A DNA stretch of 64,000 bases from Paucibacter aquatile. GTDB taxonomy: Bacteria; Pseudomonadota; Gammaproteobacteria; Burkholderiales; Burkholderiaceae_C. A program made the translations under genes and the position numbers. Of this stretch, positions 50,984 through 59,718 are shown piece after piece. The notes beneath the pieces are model-generated. The model was given only the letters and a program-made list of their open reading frames with translations, was not told the origin of the DNA and did no database searches. Each line of letters begins with the position of its first letter. The first letter of the stretch is position 1. The stretch is from assembly GCF_002885975.1 (NCBI RefSeq), contig NZ_POSP01000001.1:124001-188000 (forward strand). The letters are read 5' to 3'.

Positions 50984-52120
50984 ATGGAACGCGATCAGGC
51001 CTCGAAATTCATCAACGATCTGCTGCGCCTGATGATCTCGCGCAAGGGCTCGGATCTGTTCCTCACGGCCGAGTTTCCGCCCGCCATCAAGGTCGACGGC
51101 AAGGTCACCAAGGTCTCGCCCCAGCCCCTGACCGGCCAGCACACGCTGCAGCTGGCGCGTTCCATCATGAACGACAAGCAGGCGGCCGAATTCGAGCGCA
51201 ACAAGGAATGCAATTTCGCCATCTCGCCGCAAGGCATTGGCCGCTTCCGCGTCAATGCCTTTTTGCAGCAGGGCTCGGTGGGCCTGGTGCTGCGGACGAT
51301 TCCAGCCGATCTGCCGACCATTGCCTCGCTGGACCTGCCACCGGTGCTGCGCGAGGTGGTGCAGTTCAAGCGCGGCCTGGTGATCGTGGTGGGCGCCACC
51401 GGCTCGGGCAAGAGCACCTCGCTGGCCGCCATGATCGATGAGCGCAACCAGACCACCTTCGGCCACATCATCACCATCGAAGACCCGATCGAGTTCGTGC
51501 ACCCGCACAAGAACTGCATCGTCACCCAGCGCGAGGTTGGCATCGACACGGACAGCTGGGAGTCGGCCCTGAAGAACTCCCTGCGCCAGGCGCCCGATGT
51601 GATCCTGATGGGCGAGCTGCGCGACCGTGAGACCATGGAGCATGCCGTGGCCTTCGCCGAAACCGGCCACCTCTGCATGGCCACCCTGCACGCCAACAGC
51701 GCCAACCAGGCGCTGGACCGCATCATCAACTTCTTCCCCGAAGAGCGGCGCAGCCAGCTGCTGATGGACCTGTCTCTCAATCTGCGCGCCCTGGTTTCGC
51801 AGCGCCTGCTGCCGCGCCGCGAGGGCAAGGGCCGGGTGGCGGCGGTCGAGATCCTGCTCAACACGCCGCTGGTGTCGGACCTGATCTTCAAGGGCGAGGT
51901 CGGCGAGATCAAGGAGATCATGAAGCGCTCGCGCGAGCAGGGCATGCAGACCTTTGATCAGGCCTTGTTCGATCTCTACGAGAGCGGCAAGGTCACCTAC
52001 GAAGACGCGCTGCGCAATGCCGATTCGGTCAACGACCTGCGTCTGCAGATCAAGCTCAACAGCGAGCGCGCGCGTTCCGGCGATCTGAGCACCGGCACCG
52101 AGCACTTCACCATCCTCTGA
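50984..52120 (+). CDS. pilU: type IV pilus accessory retraction ATPase PilU
   Basis: 378 residues. Same fold as PilT with Walker A GATGSGKST (137-145) and LIKISRG-like N-terminus MERDQASKFINDLLRLMISRKGSDLFLTAE. The C-terminal extension after EQGMQTFDQALFDLYESGKVTYEDAL is typical of PilU and longer than in PilT. It assists PilT-dependent retraction. It lies 144 bp after pilT, past the two hairpins, and probably also has its own promoter. Confidence 0.95.
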   Translation: MERDQASKFINDLLRLMISRKGSDLFLTAEFPPAIKVDGKVTKVSPQPLTGQHTLQLARSIMNDKQAAEFERNKECNFAISPQGIGRFRVNAFLQQGSVGLVLRTIPADLPTIASLDLPPVLREVVQFKRGLVIVVGATGSGKSTSLAAMIDERNQTTFGHIITIEDPIEFVHPHKNCIVTQREVGIDTDSWESALKNSLRQAPDVILMGELRDRETMEHAVAFAETGHLCMATLHANSANQALDRIINFFPEERRSQLLMDLSLNLRALVSQRLLPRREGKGRVAAVEILLNTPLVSDLIFKGEVGEIKEIMKRSREQGMQTFDQALFDLYESGKVTYEDALRNADSVNDLRLQIKLNSERARSGDLSTGTEHFTIL

Positions 52121-52169
52121 GCTCGCGGCCGACCTCGGCTGCGTTCCTGCCCTGGTTTAGAGTCGGGGC

Positions 52170-53111
52170 ATGAACGCTGCCACCACCCACCCACATCTCC
52201 CCACCGGCGCCGCCGCGCGCGCTTACGACGACCTTCCTTCTCAGCCTGTGGCCTTCCTGGGCCTGGGTGTGATGGGCTATCCCATGGCCGGCCACCTGGC
52301 CCGCGCCGGCCACCAGGTGACGGTCTACAACCGCACGGCCAGCAAGGCCGAGGCCTGGGTCGCTCAAGAGGGGCAAGAGCGCGGCTGCGCCGCCGCCACG
52401 CCGCGCGAAGCGGCCCAAGGTGCGCGCATCGTGTTTGCCTGCGTAGGCAATGACGAGGACCTGCGCTCGGTGGTGCTGGGCGAGCAGGGCGCCTTCGCCG
52501 GCATGGCGCCGGGGGCGGTGTTTGTGGATCACACCACGGCCTCGGCCGAGGTCGCCCGTGAGCTGCATGCCGAGGCGCGCCGCCTGGGTCTGCACTTCAT
52601 CGACGCGCCCGTCTCGGGCGGTCAGGCCGGTGCCGTCAACGGTGCGCTGACGGTGATGTGCGGCGGCGATGCCGAGCCCTTCGAGCAGATCCGCCCGGTG
52701 ACCCTGGCCATGGCCAAGGCGGTGACACGGGTGGGCGAGTCGGGCGCGGGTCAGTTGGCCAAGATGGTCAACCAGATCTGCATTGCCGGCTTGGTGCAAG
52801 GCCTGGCTGAGGCCATCGCCTTTGGCGACAAGGCCGGCCTGGACATGAAGCAGGTGCTCGATGTCATCGGCAAGGGCGCGGCCCAGAGCTGGCAGATGGA
52901 CAACCGCGGCAAGACCATGGTGGACGGCAAGTTTGACTTCGGCTTTGCCGTCGACTGGATGCGCAAGGACCTGGGTCTGGTGCTGGACGAGGCGCGTCGC
53001 AACGGTGCGCGCCTGCCGGTGACGGCCGTGGTCGACCAGTTCTATGCCGATGTGCAGGCTGCGGGCGGTGGCCGGCTGGACACGTCCAGCCTGATCCAGC
53101 GCCTGAAGTAA
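52170..53111 (+). CDS. NAD(P)-dependent beta-hydroxyacid dehydrogenase
   Basis: 313 residues. The Rossmann motif AFLGLGVMGYPMAGHLARAG appears after a 25-residue lead. The substrate block FIDAPVSGGQAGAVNGALTVM and catalytic Lys in GAGQLAKMVNQI identify the 3-hydroxyisobutyrate/tartronate semialdehyde reductase family. The exact substrate is open. It is convergent with dolP; the gap holds two small hairpins. Confidence 0.9.
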   Translation: MNAATTHPHLPTGAAARAYDDLPSQPVAFLGLGVMGYPMAGHLARAGHQVTVYNRTASKAEAWVAQEGQERGCAAATPREAAQGARIVFACVGNDEDLRSVVLGEQGAFAGMAPGAVFVDHTTASAEVARELHAEARRLGLHFIDAPVSGGQAGAVNGALTVMCGGDAEPFEQIRPVTLAMAKAVTRVGESGAGQLAKMVNQICIAGLVQGLAEAIAFGDKAGLDMKQVLDVIGKGAAQSWQMDNRGKTMVDGKFDFGFAVDWMRKDLGLVLDEARRNGARLPVTAVVDQFYADVQAAGGGRLDTSSLIQRLK

Positions 53112-53118
53112 GCAAATC

Positions 53119-53172
53119 GCCGGCTTGTTGGCCGGCTCATTGGCTCGTTTACTTGCCGGTTTACTTACCGGC
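53119..53172. repeat. two hairpins between convergent genes
   Basis: GCCGGC-TTGTTG-GCCGGC at 53119-53136 and GCCGGT-TTACTT-ACCGGC at 53155-53172, the second covering the dolP stop codon. The two share the words TTTACTTGCCGG/TTTACTTACCGG as a 12-bp direct repeat. They probably serve as a bidirectional transcription end. Confidence 0.75.
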
Positions 53173-53805
53173 GCCCTCGACGCGCTTGGGCGTCAGCCGG
53201 GCCAGTTCTTCTTCGCTGATGATCTCGAAGGCGCGCACCACTTTTTGCACGCCGCTGACACCGCGGGCGATCTCGACCGCGCGGTTGGCTTCGCGTTCGG
53301 TGACGCGACCCATGATGTAGACCGTGCCGCGCTCCACCACCACGTAGAAGGCATTGGAGATCAGGTCGCGGGCGTCGACCAGGCTGAGCTTGATCTTGCT
53401 GGCCAGGGTCACGTCGCTGGCGCGGCTGCTCAGCGAGCTGTTGCCGAGCACGGCGGTTTCGTTCAACACCTGGCGCACGTTCTCGACCTCGGCGGCAATC
53501 TTCTCGACCCGGGCGCGTTCGGCTTCGCTGGCCACTTCACCCGTCAGCAGCACCATGCGGTTGTAGGCGTTGACGTTGACATGGCCTTTGTCGCCGATCT
53601 GCTCGCGGATGCGCGTGGAGGTCTTGAACTCGATGCCTTGGTCTTCGACCTGGGTGCCCGAGGTGCGGCGGTCGGTGGCGACCAGGGCGCCGCCCATCAT
53701 GGCGCCACCCAGCACCAGGGGGGCGCAGGCGGTGGACATGAAGGCTGCGCCCAGCGCGAGCAGCAGGACCGAGGTTCGGGCGTTGCGGTGTTGAAGCAGT
53801 TTCAT
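53161..53805 (-). CDS. dolP: BON-domain lipoprotein DolP
   Basis: 214 residues from the ATG at 53805. A lipoprotein signal ends at the lipobox STAC (Cys27), followed by two BON domains (about 65-130, GHVNVNAYNRMVLLTGEV, and 140-205, YVVVERGTVYIMGRVTEREANRAVEIARGVSGVQKVVRAFE). The match to E. coli DolP/YraP is strengthened by synteny: rsmI-yraN-diaA-dolP. It maintains outer-membrane integrity. Confidence 0.92.
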   Translation of the reverse strand: MKLLQHRNARTSVLLLALGAAFMSTACAPLVLGGAMMGGALVATDRRTSGTQVEDQGIEFKTSTRIREQIGDKGHVNVNAYNRMVLLTGEVASEAERARVEKIAAEVENVRQVLNETAVLGNSSLSSRASDVTLASKIKLSLVDARDLISNAFYVVVERGTVYIMGRVTEREANRAVEIARGVSGVQKVVRAFEIISEEELARLTPKRVEGAGK

Positions 53806-53885
53806 GGGCAGGGCTTGGCTGTGAGTCGGTGAAGAAGGGGCGCGGCGGGAACGGGCGGCGGAGCGTGAAGGCTCTGCCGGCTCAT

Positions 53886-54458
53886 TCATTCACTCGCGCC
53901 CAGCAATTGCAGGTCGAGCGCATCGCACAGACAGTGCGCCAGCAGACGCTGGGCCTCGGACACGCGGGCGGCGCGGCTGTGCGGCACGCGGATCTGCACA
54001 TCGGTGTCTTGCAGCAGGGCGCGCATTTCGTCGGTGGGGCTGCCGGTCAACGCGATCACGCTCATCTCCTGGGCGTGAGCGGCCTCCAGCACCGGTGCCC
54101 AGCGGGCTTGCTGATCGGGCTGGGCTTCGAAGATCAGCAGCAGATCACCGGGGTGGCCGTGGGTCTGTACCTGGCGGGTCAGGGCGGTCTCGGCGCTGCA
54201 GCCGTGGGCCTGGCCGTCCAGGGCCCAGGCGGCGAGGCCGGGGCGGTCTTGTTCAAAGCGGCCCACCAGCAGGGCGGCCATGTAGCTGGCATCCAGGGCC
54301 GACAGACCTTGGCCGCAGCAGAGCACGCGGCCACCGCTGGTGATGCCCTCGATCAGCATCTGCGCGGCGTCGGCCAGAGGGCGCGACAGGTTCTCGGCCA
54401 CCTGGTACAGCAGGTCGGCGCTTTCGAAGAACTGGGTTTGGATTCTTTGCTCTAGCAT
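53886..54458 (-). CDS. diaA: SIS-domain protein DiaA / phosphoheptose isomerase-like
   Basis: 190 residues of a single SIS fold: FFESADLLYQVAENLSRPL, GRVLCCGQGLSALDASYMAALLVGRF and GDLLLIFEAQPDQ. In E. coli the equivalent protein DiaA binds DnaA and coordinates initiation. The typical GNGGSA loop is replaced by GQGLSA, and catalytic residues of GmhA are not conserved in an obvious way, so the DiaA role is more likely than isomerase. It lies between dolP and yraN. Confidence 0.8.
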   Translation of the reverse strand: MLEQRIQTQFFESADLLYQVAENLSRPLADAAQMLIEGITSGGRVLCCGQGLSALDASYMAALLVGRFEQDRPGLAAWALDGQAHGCSAETALTRQVQTHGHPGDLLLIFEAQPDQQARWAPVLEAAHAQEMSVIALTGSPTDEMRALLQDTDVQIRVPHSRAARVSEAQRLLAHCLCDALDLQLLGASE

Positions 54459-54567
54459 GTGGCGGGATCATAAGCGAGTGCAGGCAAACCCTGGGTTCGC
54501 CGCCCAGGGCGCGCGATCCGGCACGCGGGGGCGTAGAGGCCGAGTCTTGAAGCAGGCCCCGAATTCC

Positions 54568-55011
54568 TCAAGCCGCATCGAAGGCCGCGACCAGCCACTC
54601 CACCTGATCGCCATCGATCGCCACCACATCGAAGCGGCAAGGCGGTGGGCTGGCATGCCGCAGCAGGTAATGCTGGGCCGCGTAAATCAGTCGGGCCTGC
54701 TTGCGGGAGGTGACGCTGGCCGCCGCGCCGCCGTGCGAGAGACCGGCCCGGGCGCGCACCTCGACAAAGACCAGGGTGCCGTCGCGGGCACGCAGAATCA
54801 GATCCACCTCGCCCGCGCGGGCGCGCGGCCCGGCGGCGACCCGATAATTGCGCTCCAGCAATTGCAGGCCCTGGGCCTGCAGATGGCGCAGGGCCGCGTC
54901 CTCGGCGGCCTGGCCCAGGCGCTGGCGCGCCGTCGGCGTGCCGCTGCTTGCTGTTGCGGCTGCCTTGCTGGCCGACGCGCCCGTCTTTTTCGGAGAAGCC
55001 CACTTGAACAT
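54568..55011 (-). CDS. yraN: UPF0102 family endonuclease-like protein YraN
   Basis: 147 residues from the ATG at 55011; the frame stays open upstream without need. The core has QAAEDAALRHLQAQGLQLLERNYRV, GEVDLILRARDGTLVFVEVRAR (the ED-x12-ExR/K nuclease-like pattern) and SRKQARLIYAAQHYLL. YraN is a predicted Holliday-junction-resolvase-like fold of unknown role. Its start overlaps that of rsmI by 8 bp on the opposite strand. Confidence 0.9.
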   Translation of the reverse strand: MFKWASPKKTGASASKAAATASSGTPTARQRLGQAAEDAALRHLQAQGLQLLERNYRVAAGPRARAGEVDLILRARDGTLVFVEVRARAGLSHGGAAASVTSRKQARLIYAAQHYLLRHASPPPCRFDVVAIDGDQVEWLVAAFDAA

Positions 55012-55924
55012 CGATGCCTCCCTGCTCCTGCAGGCGGCTGCGGCCGCCGCGGGTGGCCAGCAGTATCCTGCAGCCACGCTCTATGTGGTGGCCACGCCCA
55101 TCGGCAATCTGGCGGACATCAGCCTGCGGGCCGTCCATGTGCTGAGCCTGGTCGATGCGGTGGCCTGCGAGGACACCCGGGTCAGCGCCGGCCTGCTGCG
55201 CCATCTGGGCCTGCACAAGCCACTGGTCAAGCTGCACCAGCACAACGAGCATGAGGCCAGCGCCGACTTGCTGGCGCGGCTGAAGCAGGGCGAGCGCATC
55301 GCCTACATCAGCGATGCGGGCACGCCCGCCATCTCCGACCCTGGCGCGGTGCTGGTGGCGGCGGTGGCCGCGGCCGGGCTGCGCGTGCTGCCCTTGCCGG
55401 GTGCCAGCAGCACGGTCACGGCGCTCAGCGTGGCCGGTGACACGGCGGCCGAAGGTTTCGAGTTCGCGGGTTTCCTGCCCACCAAGACCGCGGAGCGCCG
55501 CAGCGCCATGCAGGCTTTGACGGGCAGCCGGCGCAGCCAGGTGCTGTTCGAGGCGCCGCACCGCATCGAGGCCCTGCTGGCGCTGCTGGCTGAGCTCTGC
55601 CCGGAACAAAGGGTGACGGTCTGCCGCGAGCTGACCAAGCAGTTCGAGACCGTGCACACCGCGCCGGCCGCCAGCCTGCCGGCCTGGCTGGCCGCCGATG
55701 CGCAGCGCGAGCGCGGCGAGTTTGTGCTGGTGCTCCACGCCGTGCGCGCCAGCCAGGCCGCAGCCGAGGACCTGCCGGCCGAGACCCTGCGCACGCTGGA
55801 TCTCTTGCTGCGCGATCTGCCGCTCAAGCAAGCCGTCAGCCTGGCGGCCGAGTTGAGCGGCGCTTCGCGCAACCGCCTCTACGAGCTGGCCTTGGAACGA
55901 AAGAAGAACCCCGCTGAGGATTGA
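55004..55924 (+). CDS. rsmI: 16S rRNA 2'-O-methyltransferase RsmI
   Basis: 306 residues with a TTG start at 55004 chosen because GGAGA lies about 7 nt upstream; the open frame extends upstream but has no better site. Motifs ATLYVVATPIGNLADISLRA, CEDTRVSAGLLRHL and YISDAGTPAISDPGAVLV are the RsmI signature. It methylates the ribose of C1402 in 16S rRNA. The divergent partner yraN starts 8 bp inside it. Confidence 0.92.
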   Translation: MNIDASLLLQAAAAAAGGQQYPAATLYVVATPIGNLADISLRAVHVLSLVDAVACEDTRVSAGLLRHLGLHKPLVKLHQHNEHEASADLLARLKQGERIAYISDAGTPAISDPGAVLVAAVAAAGLRVLPLPGASSTVTALSVAGDTAAEGFEFAGFLPTKTAERRSAMQALTGSRRSQVLFEAPHRIEALLALLAELCPEQRVTVCRELTKQFETVHTAPAASLPAWLAADAQRERGEFVLVLHAVRASQAAAEDLPAETLRTLDLLLRDLPLKQAVSLAAELSGASRNRLYELALERKKNPAED

Positions 55925-55977
55925 TCCTGGCGGGGTGTGGGCTGGCGTCTGGCGCCAGCACGTCAGCGCTCAGGCCC

Positions 55978-56337
55978 TTATTGACCCGTCGCGGTCTTTT
56001 CGTTGTGCTTGGCGCGGTGGATGGCCGCGCTCTTGCGCTCCTGCATGCGGTGCAGATGGCGGCGCTCTTGCTGGGTGACGGTGCCATCGGCCTTGGCCTG
56101 GGCTTCGGCGTTCTGCACGGCGGCCTGGCCGCGCTCCAGGCGCTGGGTTTCCTGGGCGGTCAAGGCGCCCGAGGCGGCGCCCTGGGCGATGCGGGCCTGT
56201 TGGTGGGCCTGGCGCTGGTCCACGCGCGGGGTGGCCGGCGTCTGGGCCTGGGCGGTGCTGGCGATCAGGCCCAGCAGGGCCGTGCCGATCAGGGAGAGGC
56301 GGAGCTTGCGAGTCATCATCGTGGCGGCAGCGTTCAT
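55978..56337 (-). CDS. small secreted protein, hypothetical
   Basis: 119 residues. A signal peptide covers about 1-32 (LIGTALLGLIASTAQAQ). The rest is a charged Ala/Gln-rich helix (GAASGALTAQETQRLERGQAAVQ and GTVTQQERRHLHRMQERKSAAIHRAKHN). Proteins with this pattern recur in Burkholderiales but have no known function. Alternative starts at the two internal Met codons (56319, 56316) are possible. Confidence 0.7.
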   Translation of the reverse strand: MNAAATMMTRKLRLSLIGTALLGLIASTAQAQTPATPRVDQRQAHQQARIAQGAASGALTAQETQRLERGQAAVQNAEAQAKADGTVTQQERRHLHRMQERKSAAIHRAKHNEKTATGQ

Positions 56338-56502
56338 GGGGTGAAGACCTTGTGTCGATCCGGCCCGAGGGCAGGGGGTGGTGGGGTGGGATCAAGCTGC
56401 GGATGTGCGGGCTTGATGCTGTTCACAACGCCGCCTTCTCGCGCTGCGGTGACTGTTGGGCGGTAAAGATCCGTGAAGCTCTGTGTGCCACTGTGCCTGT
56501 CG

Positions 56503-56537
56503 GGTTCAGGGCTCAGGGCTCAGGGTTCAGGCTTCAG
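56503..56537. repeat. five tandem heptamers (GGYTCAG)
   Basis: Units GGTTCAG, GGCTCAG, GGCTCAG, GGTTCAG and GCTTCAG run without gaps and end 3 bp before the DUF4188 gene's stop codon at 56541 (minus strand). Confidence 0.9.
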
Positions 56538-56540
56538 TCA

Positions 56541-57011
56541 TCAGGCCTCACGCCGCAAGCGCTGCGCGGCGCTGTCGCGATGCGGCTGCACCGGTTGCAG
56601 TGCACCTGCCCGAGCCAGGCCAAAGGCCGGCATGTTCAGGTAGATGCTCTCGTGCTCGCCGGCTCGCACCGAGTAGGTCTCGTGCCAGACGCCGACGGTG
56701 CCGTTGTTGCCGACGGCCTTGTTGAAGGCCGCCCAGGCCGGCAGGTGGGCCGATTGGCGGTCTTTCGCGTAGGCCAGCAACTGGTCCATCGAGCGCCAGT
56801 ACTGCACGCCGATGACGGTGCGGCTGAACCACATCTCGGCGTGCAGCAGGCCGCGCTCGGGCTGGGCGCGCAGCTCGGCCAGCATGCGTGGCATGACGGC
56901 CGCCACTGGCCACCATTTGTGCAGCAACCAGGGTTTGTTGATGCGCATGCCAATCAGGAAGACGACAAAGTCGCCGTCGATCTGGGCCGTCATTCTTTGA
57001 GCGTGGATCAT
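56541..57011 (-). CDS. DUF4188-family protein
   Basis: 156 residues from the ATG at 57011. The sequence begins MIHAQRMTAQIDGDFVVFLIGMRINKPWLLHKWWPV and includes GLLHAEMWFSRTVIGVQYWRSMDQLLAYAKD, characteristic of DUF4188, a dimeric alpha-beta barrel family whose members occur near detoxification genes. It is divergent from the LysR regulator at 57122 across 110 bp. Confidence 0.85.
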   Translation of the reverse strand: MIHAQRMTAQIDGDFVVFLIGMRINKPWLLHKWWPVAAVMPRMLAELRAQPERGLLHAEMWFSRTVIGVQYWRSMDQLLAYAKDRQSAHLPAWAAFNKAVGNNGTVGVWHETYSVRAGEHESIYLNMPAFGLARAGALQPVQPHRDSAAQRLRREA

Positions 57012-57097
57012 GAAGGAGGGAGTCAGGGAAACATCGACAGGGCTGCAGTGTCGGCGCCGGCTTCGTGTTTCGGAACTGGCTATATTGCGACCCAGAT

Positions 57098-57111
57098 ATT
57101 CATTTTTGAAT
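57098..57111. promoter_or_regulatory. inverted repeat ATTCA-TTTT-TGAAT, probable LysR operator
   Basis: A perfect 5-bp inverted repeat in the DUF4188/LysR gap, 10 bp before the LysR start. An AT-rich TATATT (57081-57086) close by could be a -10 element. The site would suit autoregulation by the adjacent LysR protein. Confidence 0.45.
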
Positions 57112-57121
57112 TGGGGGCCGC

Positions 57122-57997
57122 ATGGCACTGGATTGGTCGCATGTGCAGATTTTTCTAGCCCTGGCCGAAGCCGGCTCGCTCAATCGGGCTGCGCCGCAGC
57201 TGGGTCTGAGCCAGCCCACCCTGGGCCGGCAGCTGGTGGCGCTGGAAGAGTCGCTGGGCCAGGCCTTGTTCGAGCGCCACAGCCGGGGCTTGAGCCTGAC
57301 CGAGGCCGGCCAGGCCTTGCTGCCGGCCGCACGGCGCATGCGCGAGGGCGCGCAGGAGCTGGCCCTGGCCTTGGCCGCGCGCGATCAATCGCTGGCCGGC
57401 ACGGTGCGCCTGACCGCCAGCGATACGGTGAGCACCTATTTTCTGCCGCCGGTCTTGCATGCCCTGCGCCAGCGCTACCCCGAGGTGCAGATCGAGCTGG
57501 TGGTCAGCAACGAGCAGGAGGATTTGCAGCAGCGCAGCGCCGACATCGCCCTGCGCATGGTGCGGCCCGAGCAGGAGATGCTGGTGGCGCGCAAGCTCAG
57601 CGAATGGCCGGTTGGCGTGTTTGCCCACCGCGACTACATCGCCCGTCGCGGCCTGCCGCAGATGGCCAATGTCCTGGAGCACGACTGGCTGGGCTACGAC
57701 CGCTCGGACCGCATGTTGCGCGGCTTTGCCGCGGCCGGCATGCCGGTGCCGGTGAGCTTCTTTGGCCTGCGCTGCGACAACCAGGTGGTGGTCTGGGAGG
57801 CCATGCGCGCCGGCATGGGCCTGGCCGTCAGCGCCGTCGCCCTGGGTGAACGCGACCCGGCGCTGCAGCAGGTGCTGCATGAGCTGCCGATCGAGCCGCT
57901 GCCTCTGTGGCTGACCGCCCACCGCGAGCTGCGCGACACGCCGCGCTTGCGAGTGATCTACGACGCCCTGGCCCAGGCCTTCGCGCGGCCGTTCTGA
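57122..57997 (+). CDS. LysR-family transcriptional regulator
   Basis: 291 residues. The HTH reads AGSLNRAAPQLGLSQPTLGRQLVALEESLGQALFERHSRG. The effector domain extends from about 90 to 290. It is divergent from the DUF4188 gene, which is its most likely target. The effector is unknown. Confidence 0.92.
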   Translation: MALDWSHVQIFLALAEAGSLNRAAPQLGLSQPTLGRQLVALEESLGQALFERHSRGLSLTEAGQALLPAARRMREGAQELALALAARDQSLAGTVRLTASDTVSTYFLPPVLHALRQRYPEVQIELVVSNEQEDLQQRSADIALRMVRPEQEMLVARKLSEWPVGVFAHRDYIARRGLPQMANVLEHDWLGYDRSDRMLRGFAAAGMPVPVSFFGLRCDNQVVVWEAMRAGMGLAVSAVALGERDPALQQVLHELPIEPLPLWLTAHRELRDTPRLRVIYDALAQAFARPF

Positions 57998-58052
57998 TTC
58001 AGCGGCAGGGCCAATCGGGCGCCGCCCCTGCGCGGCCGCGCCCGCTCCTACA

Positions 58053-59525
58053 ATGGCTCGCATGATCTCGCGCGAACCCACTCTTGCCCGCCTGGTAGCA
58101 GCCCGCAGCCAATTGCTGGAGCCTTACGGCCTCAGTGAACATGTTCTGACCAAGGCCTTGCGCCTGATCACCGAACACCGGGTTGACGATGCCGACCTGT
58201 ATTTCCAGACCACCCGTGCCGAGGGCTGGAGCCTGGAGGAGGGCATCGTCAAGAGCGGCTCCTTCAGCATCGACCAGGGCGTGGGTGTGCGCGCTGTGGC
58301 CGGCGAGAAGACCGCGTTTGCCTACTCCGACGATATTTCCGAAGCGGCCCTGATGGACGCCGCCCTGACCGTGCGCAGCATCGCCGCCGCCGGCCAGAGC
58401 CGCCGCGTCAAGGTGCCCAGCGTCGGCACGGTGGCGCCCAGCCGTGCGCTTTACGGCGCGGCCGACCCGATCGCCAGCCTGGACAGCACCGAGAAAGTCG
58501 CCCTGCTGGAGCGCGCCGAGCGCATGGCCCGGGCCAAGGACCCGCGTGTGGCCCAGGTCATGGCCGGCCTGGCCGCTGAGCATGATGTGGTGCTGGTGGC
58601 GCGCGCCGACGGCACCCTGGCCGCCGATGTGCGGCCCTTGGTGCGCATGTCGGTGACCGTGATTGCTGAGAGCAACGGCCGCCGCGAGGTGGGCAGCGGC
58701 GGCGGCGGCGGCCGCTTCGGCCTGGCCTATTTCACCGACGAGATGATCGCCAGCTATGTCGATCAGGCCGTCAATGCGGCCCTGACCAACCTCGACTCGC
58801 GCCCGGCCCCGGCCGGCGAGATGACCGTGGTCCTGGGCCCGGGCTGGCCCGGCGTGCTGCTGCACGAGGCCATCGGCCACGGCCTGGAAGGCGACTTCAA
58901 CCGCAAGGGCTCCAGCGCCTTCGCCGGCCGCATCGGCCAGCGTGTGGCCGCCAAGGGCGTGACGGTGCTGGACGACGGCACCATCCCCGACCGCCGCGGT
59001 TCGCTCAATGTCGACGACGAGGGCTGCGCCTCGCAGCGCAATGTGCTGATCGAGGACGGCATCCTCAAGGGCTACATCCAGGACGCGATGAACGCCCGCC
59101 TGATGAAGGTGGCCCCGACCGGCAATGGCCGCCGCGAGAGCTATGCCCACCTGCCCATGCCGCGCATGACCAACACCTACATGCTCGGTGGCGACAAGGA
59201 TCCGAAGGAAATCATCGCCAGCATCAAGAAGGGCCTGTACGCCACCAACTTCGGCGGTGGCCAGGTGGATATCACATCGGGCAAGTTTGTCTTCTCGGCC
59301 AGCGAAGCCTTCTGGGTGGAAAACGGCCAGATCCAGTACCCGGTCAAGGGCGCGACCATCATTGGTAACGGTCCAGATGCACTGACTCGCGTCACCATGA
59401 TCGGCAATGACATGCAGCTGGACACGGGCGTGGGCGTCTGCGGCAAGGAAGGCCAGAGCGTGCCCGTGGGCGTGGGCCAGCCGACCCTGCGCATCGATGG
59501 CCTGACCGTAGGCGGCACCGCCTGA
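58053..59525 (+). CDS. tldD: metalloprotease TldD
   Basis: 490 residues. The zinc-binding HEAIGHGLEGD motif (His271, Glu272, His276) is intact, after a GSGGGGG linker (about 214-220), and PATTVHKL-like C-terminal blocks GGGQVDITSGKFVFSASEAFWVENG and GNGPDALTRVTMIGNDM are present. TldD with TldE degrades or matures peptides (microcin B17, CcdA). TldE is not adjacent. The start could also be the ATG at 58065. Confidence 0.95.
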   Translation: MARMISREPTLARLVAARSQLLEPYGLSEHVLTKALRLITEHRVDDADLYFQTTRAEGWSLEEGIVKSGSFSIDQGVGVRAVAGEKTAFAYSDDISEAALMDAALTVRSIAAAGQSRRVKVPSVGTVAPSRALYGAADPIASLDSTEKVALLERAERMARAKDPRVAQVMAGLAAEHDVVLVARADGTLAADVRPLVRMSVTVIAESNGRREVGSGGGGGRFGLAYFTDEMIASYVDQAVNAALTNLDSRPAPAGEMTVVLGPGWPGVLLHEAIGHGLEGDFNRKGSSAFAGRIGQRVAAKGVTVLDDGTIPDRRGSLNVDDEGCASQRNVLIEDGILKGYIQDAMNARLMKVAPTGNGRRESYAHLPMPRMTNTYMLGGDKDPKEIIASIKKGLYATNFGGGQVDITSGKFVFSASEAFWVENGQIQYPVKGATIIGNGPDALTRVTMIGNDMQLDTGVGVCGKEGQSVPVGVGQPTLRIDGLTVGGTA

Positions 59526-59601
59526 GACCTGTTGTGCCAAGACCTCAGTGCCCCGATCGGCGCTGAGCGTTTGTCAAAAGCTGCGTGCTACATTCCAGCC
59601 C

Positions 59602-59679
59602 ATGCACTCGCCGAAGACCTATTTCTTTAGCTTTTTTTGGTTCTCTGACCGCACCGGCGGCCGAGAGGTGAGCGCGTAA
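59602..59679 (+). CDS. aromatic-rich leader peptide upstream of aroG
   Basis: 25 codons: MHSPKTYFFSFFWFSDRTGG followed by REVSA and TAA. Residues 7-14 are Tyr-Phe-Phe-Ser-Phe-Phe-Trp-Phe, seven aromatic of eight, covering all three end products of the pathway. An intrinsic terminator follows 40 nt after the stop, and CCGGCGG within the ORF (59654-59660) can pair with the 5' arm of that terminator. This is the layout of a ribosome-mediated attenuator. No strong Shine-Dalgarno is seen, but the extended -10 TGC-TACATT at 59586-59594 would put the transcript start next to the ATG. Confidence 0.8.
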   Translation: MHSPKTYFFSFFWFSDRTGGREVSA

Positions 59680-59718
59680 GCCAAGCACGACAAGCAAGCA
59701 CAGCGCACAAATCTCAAG

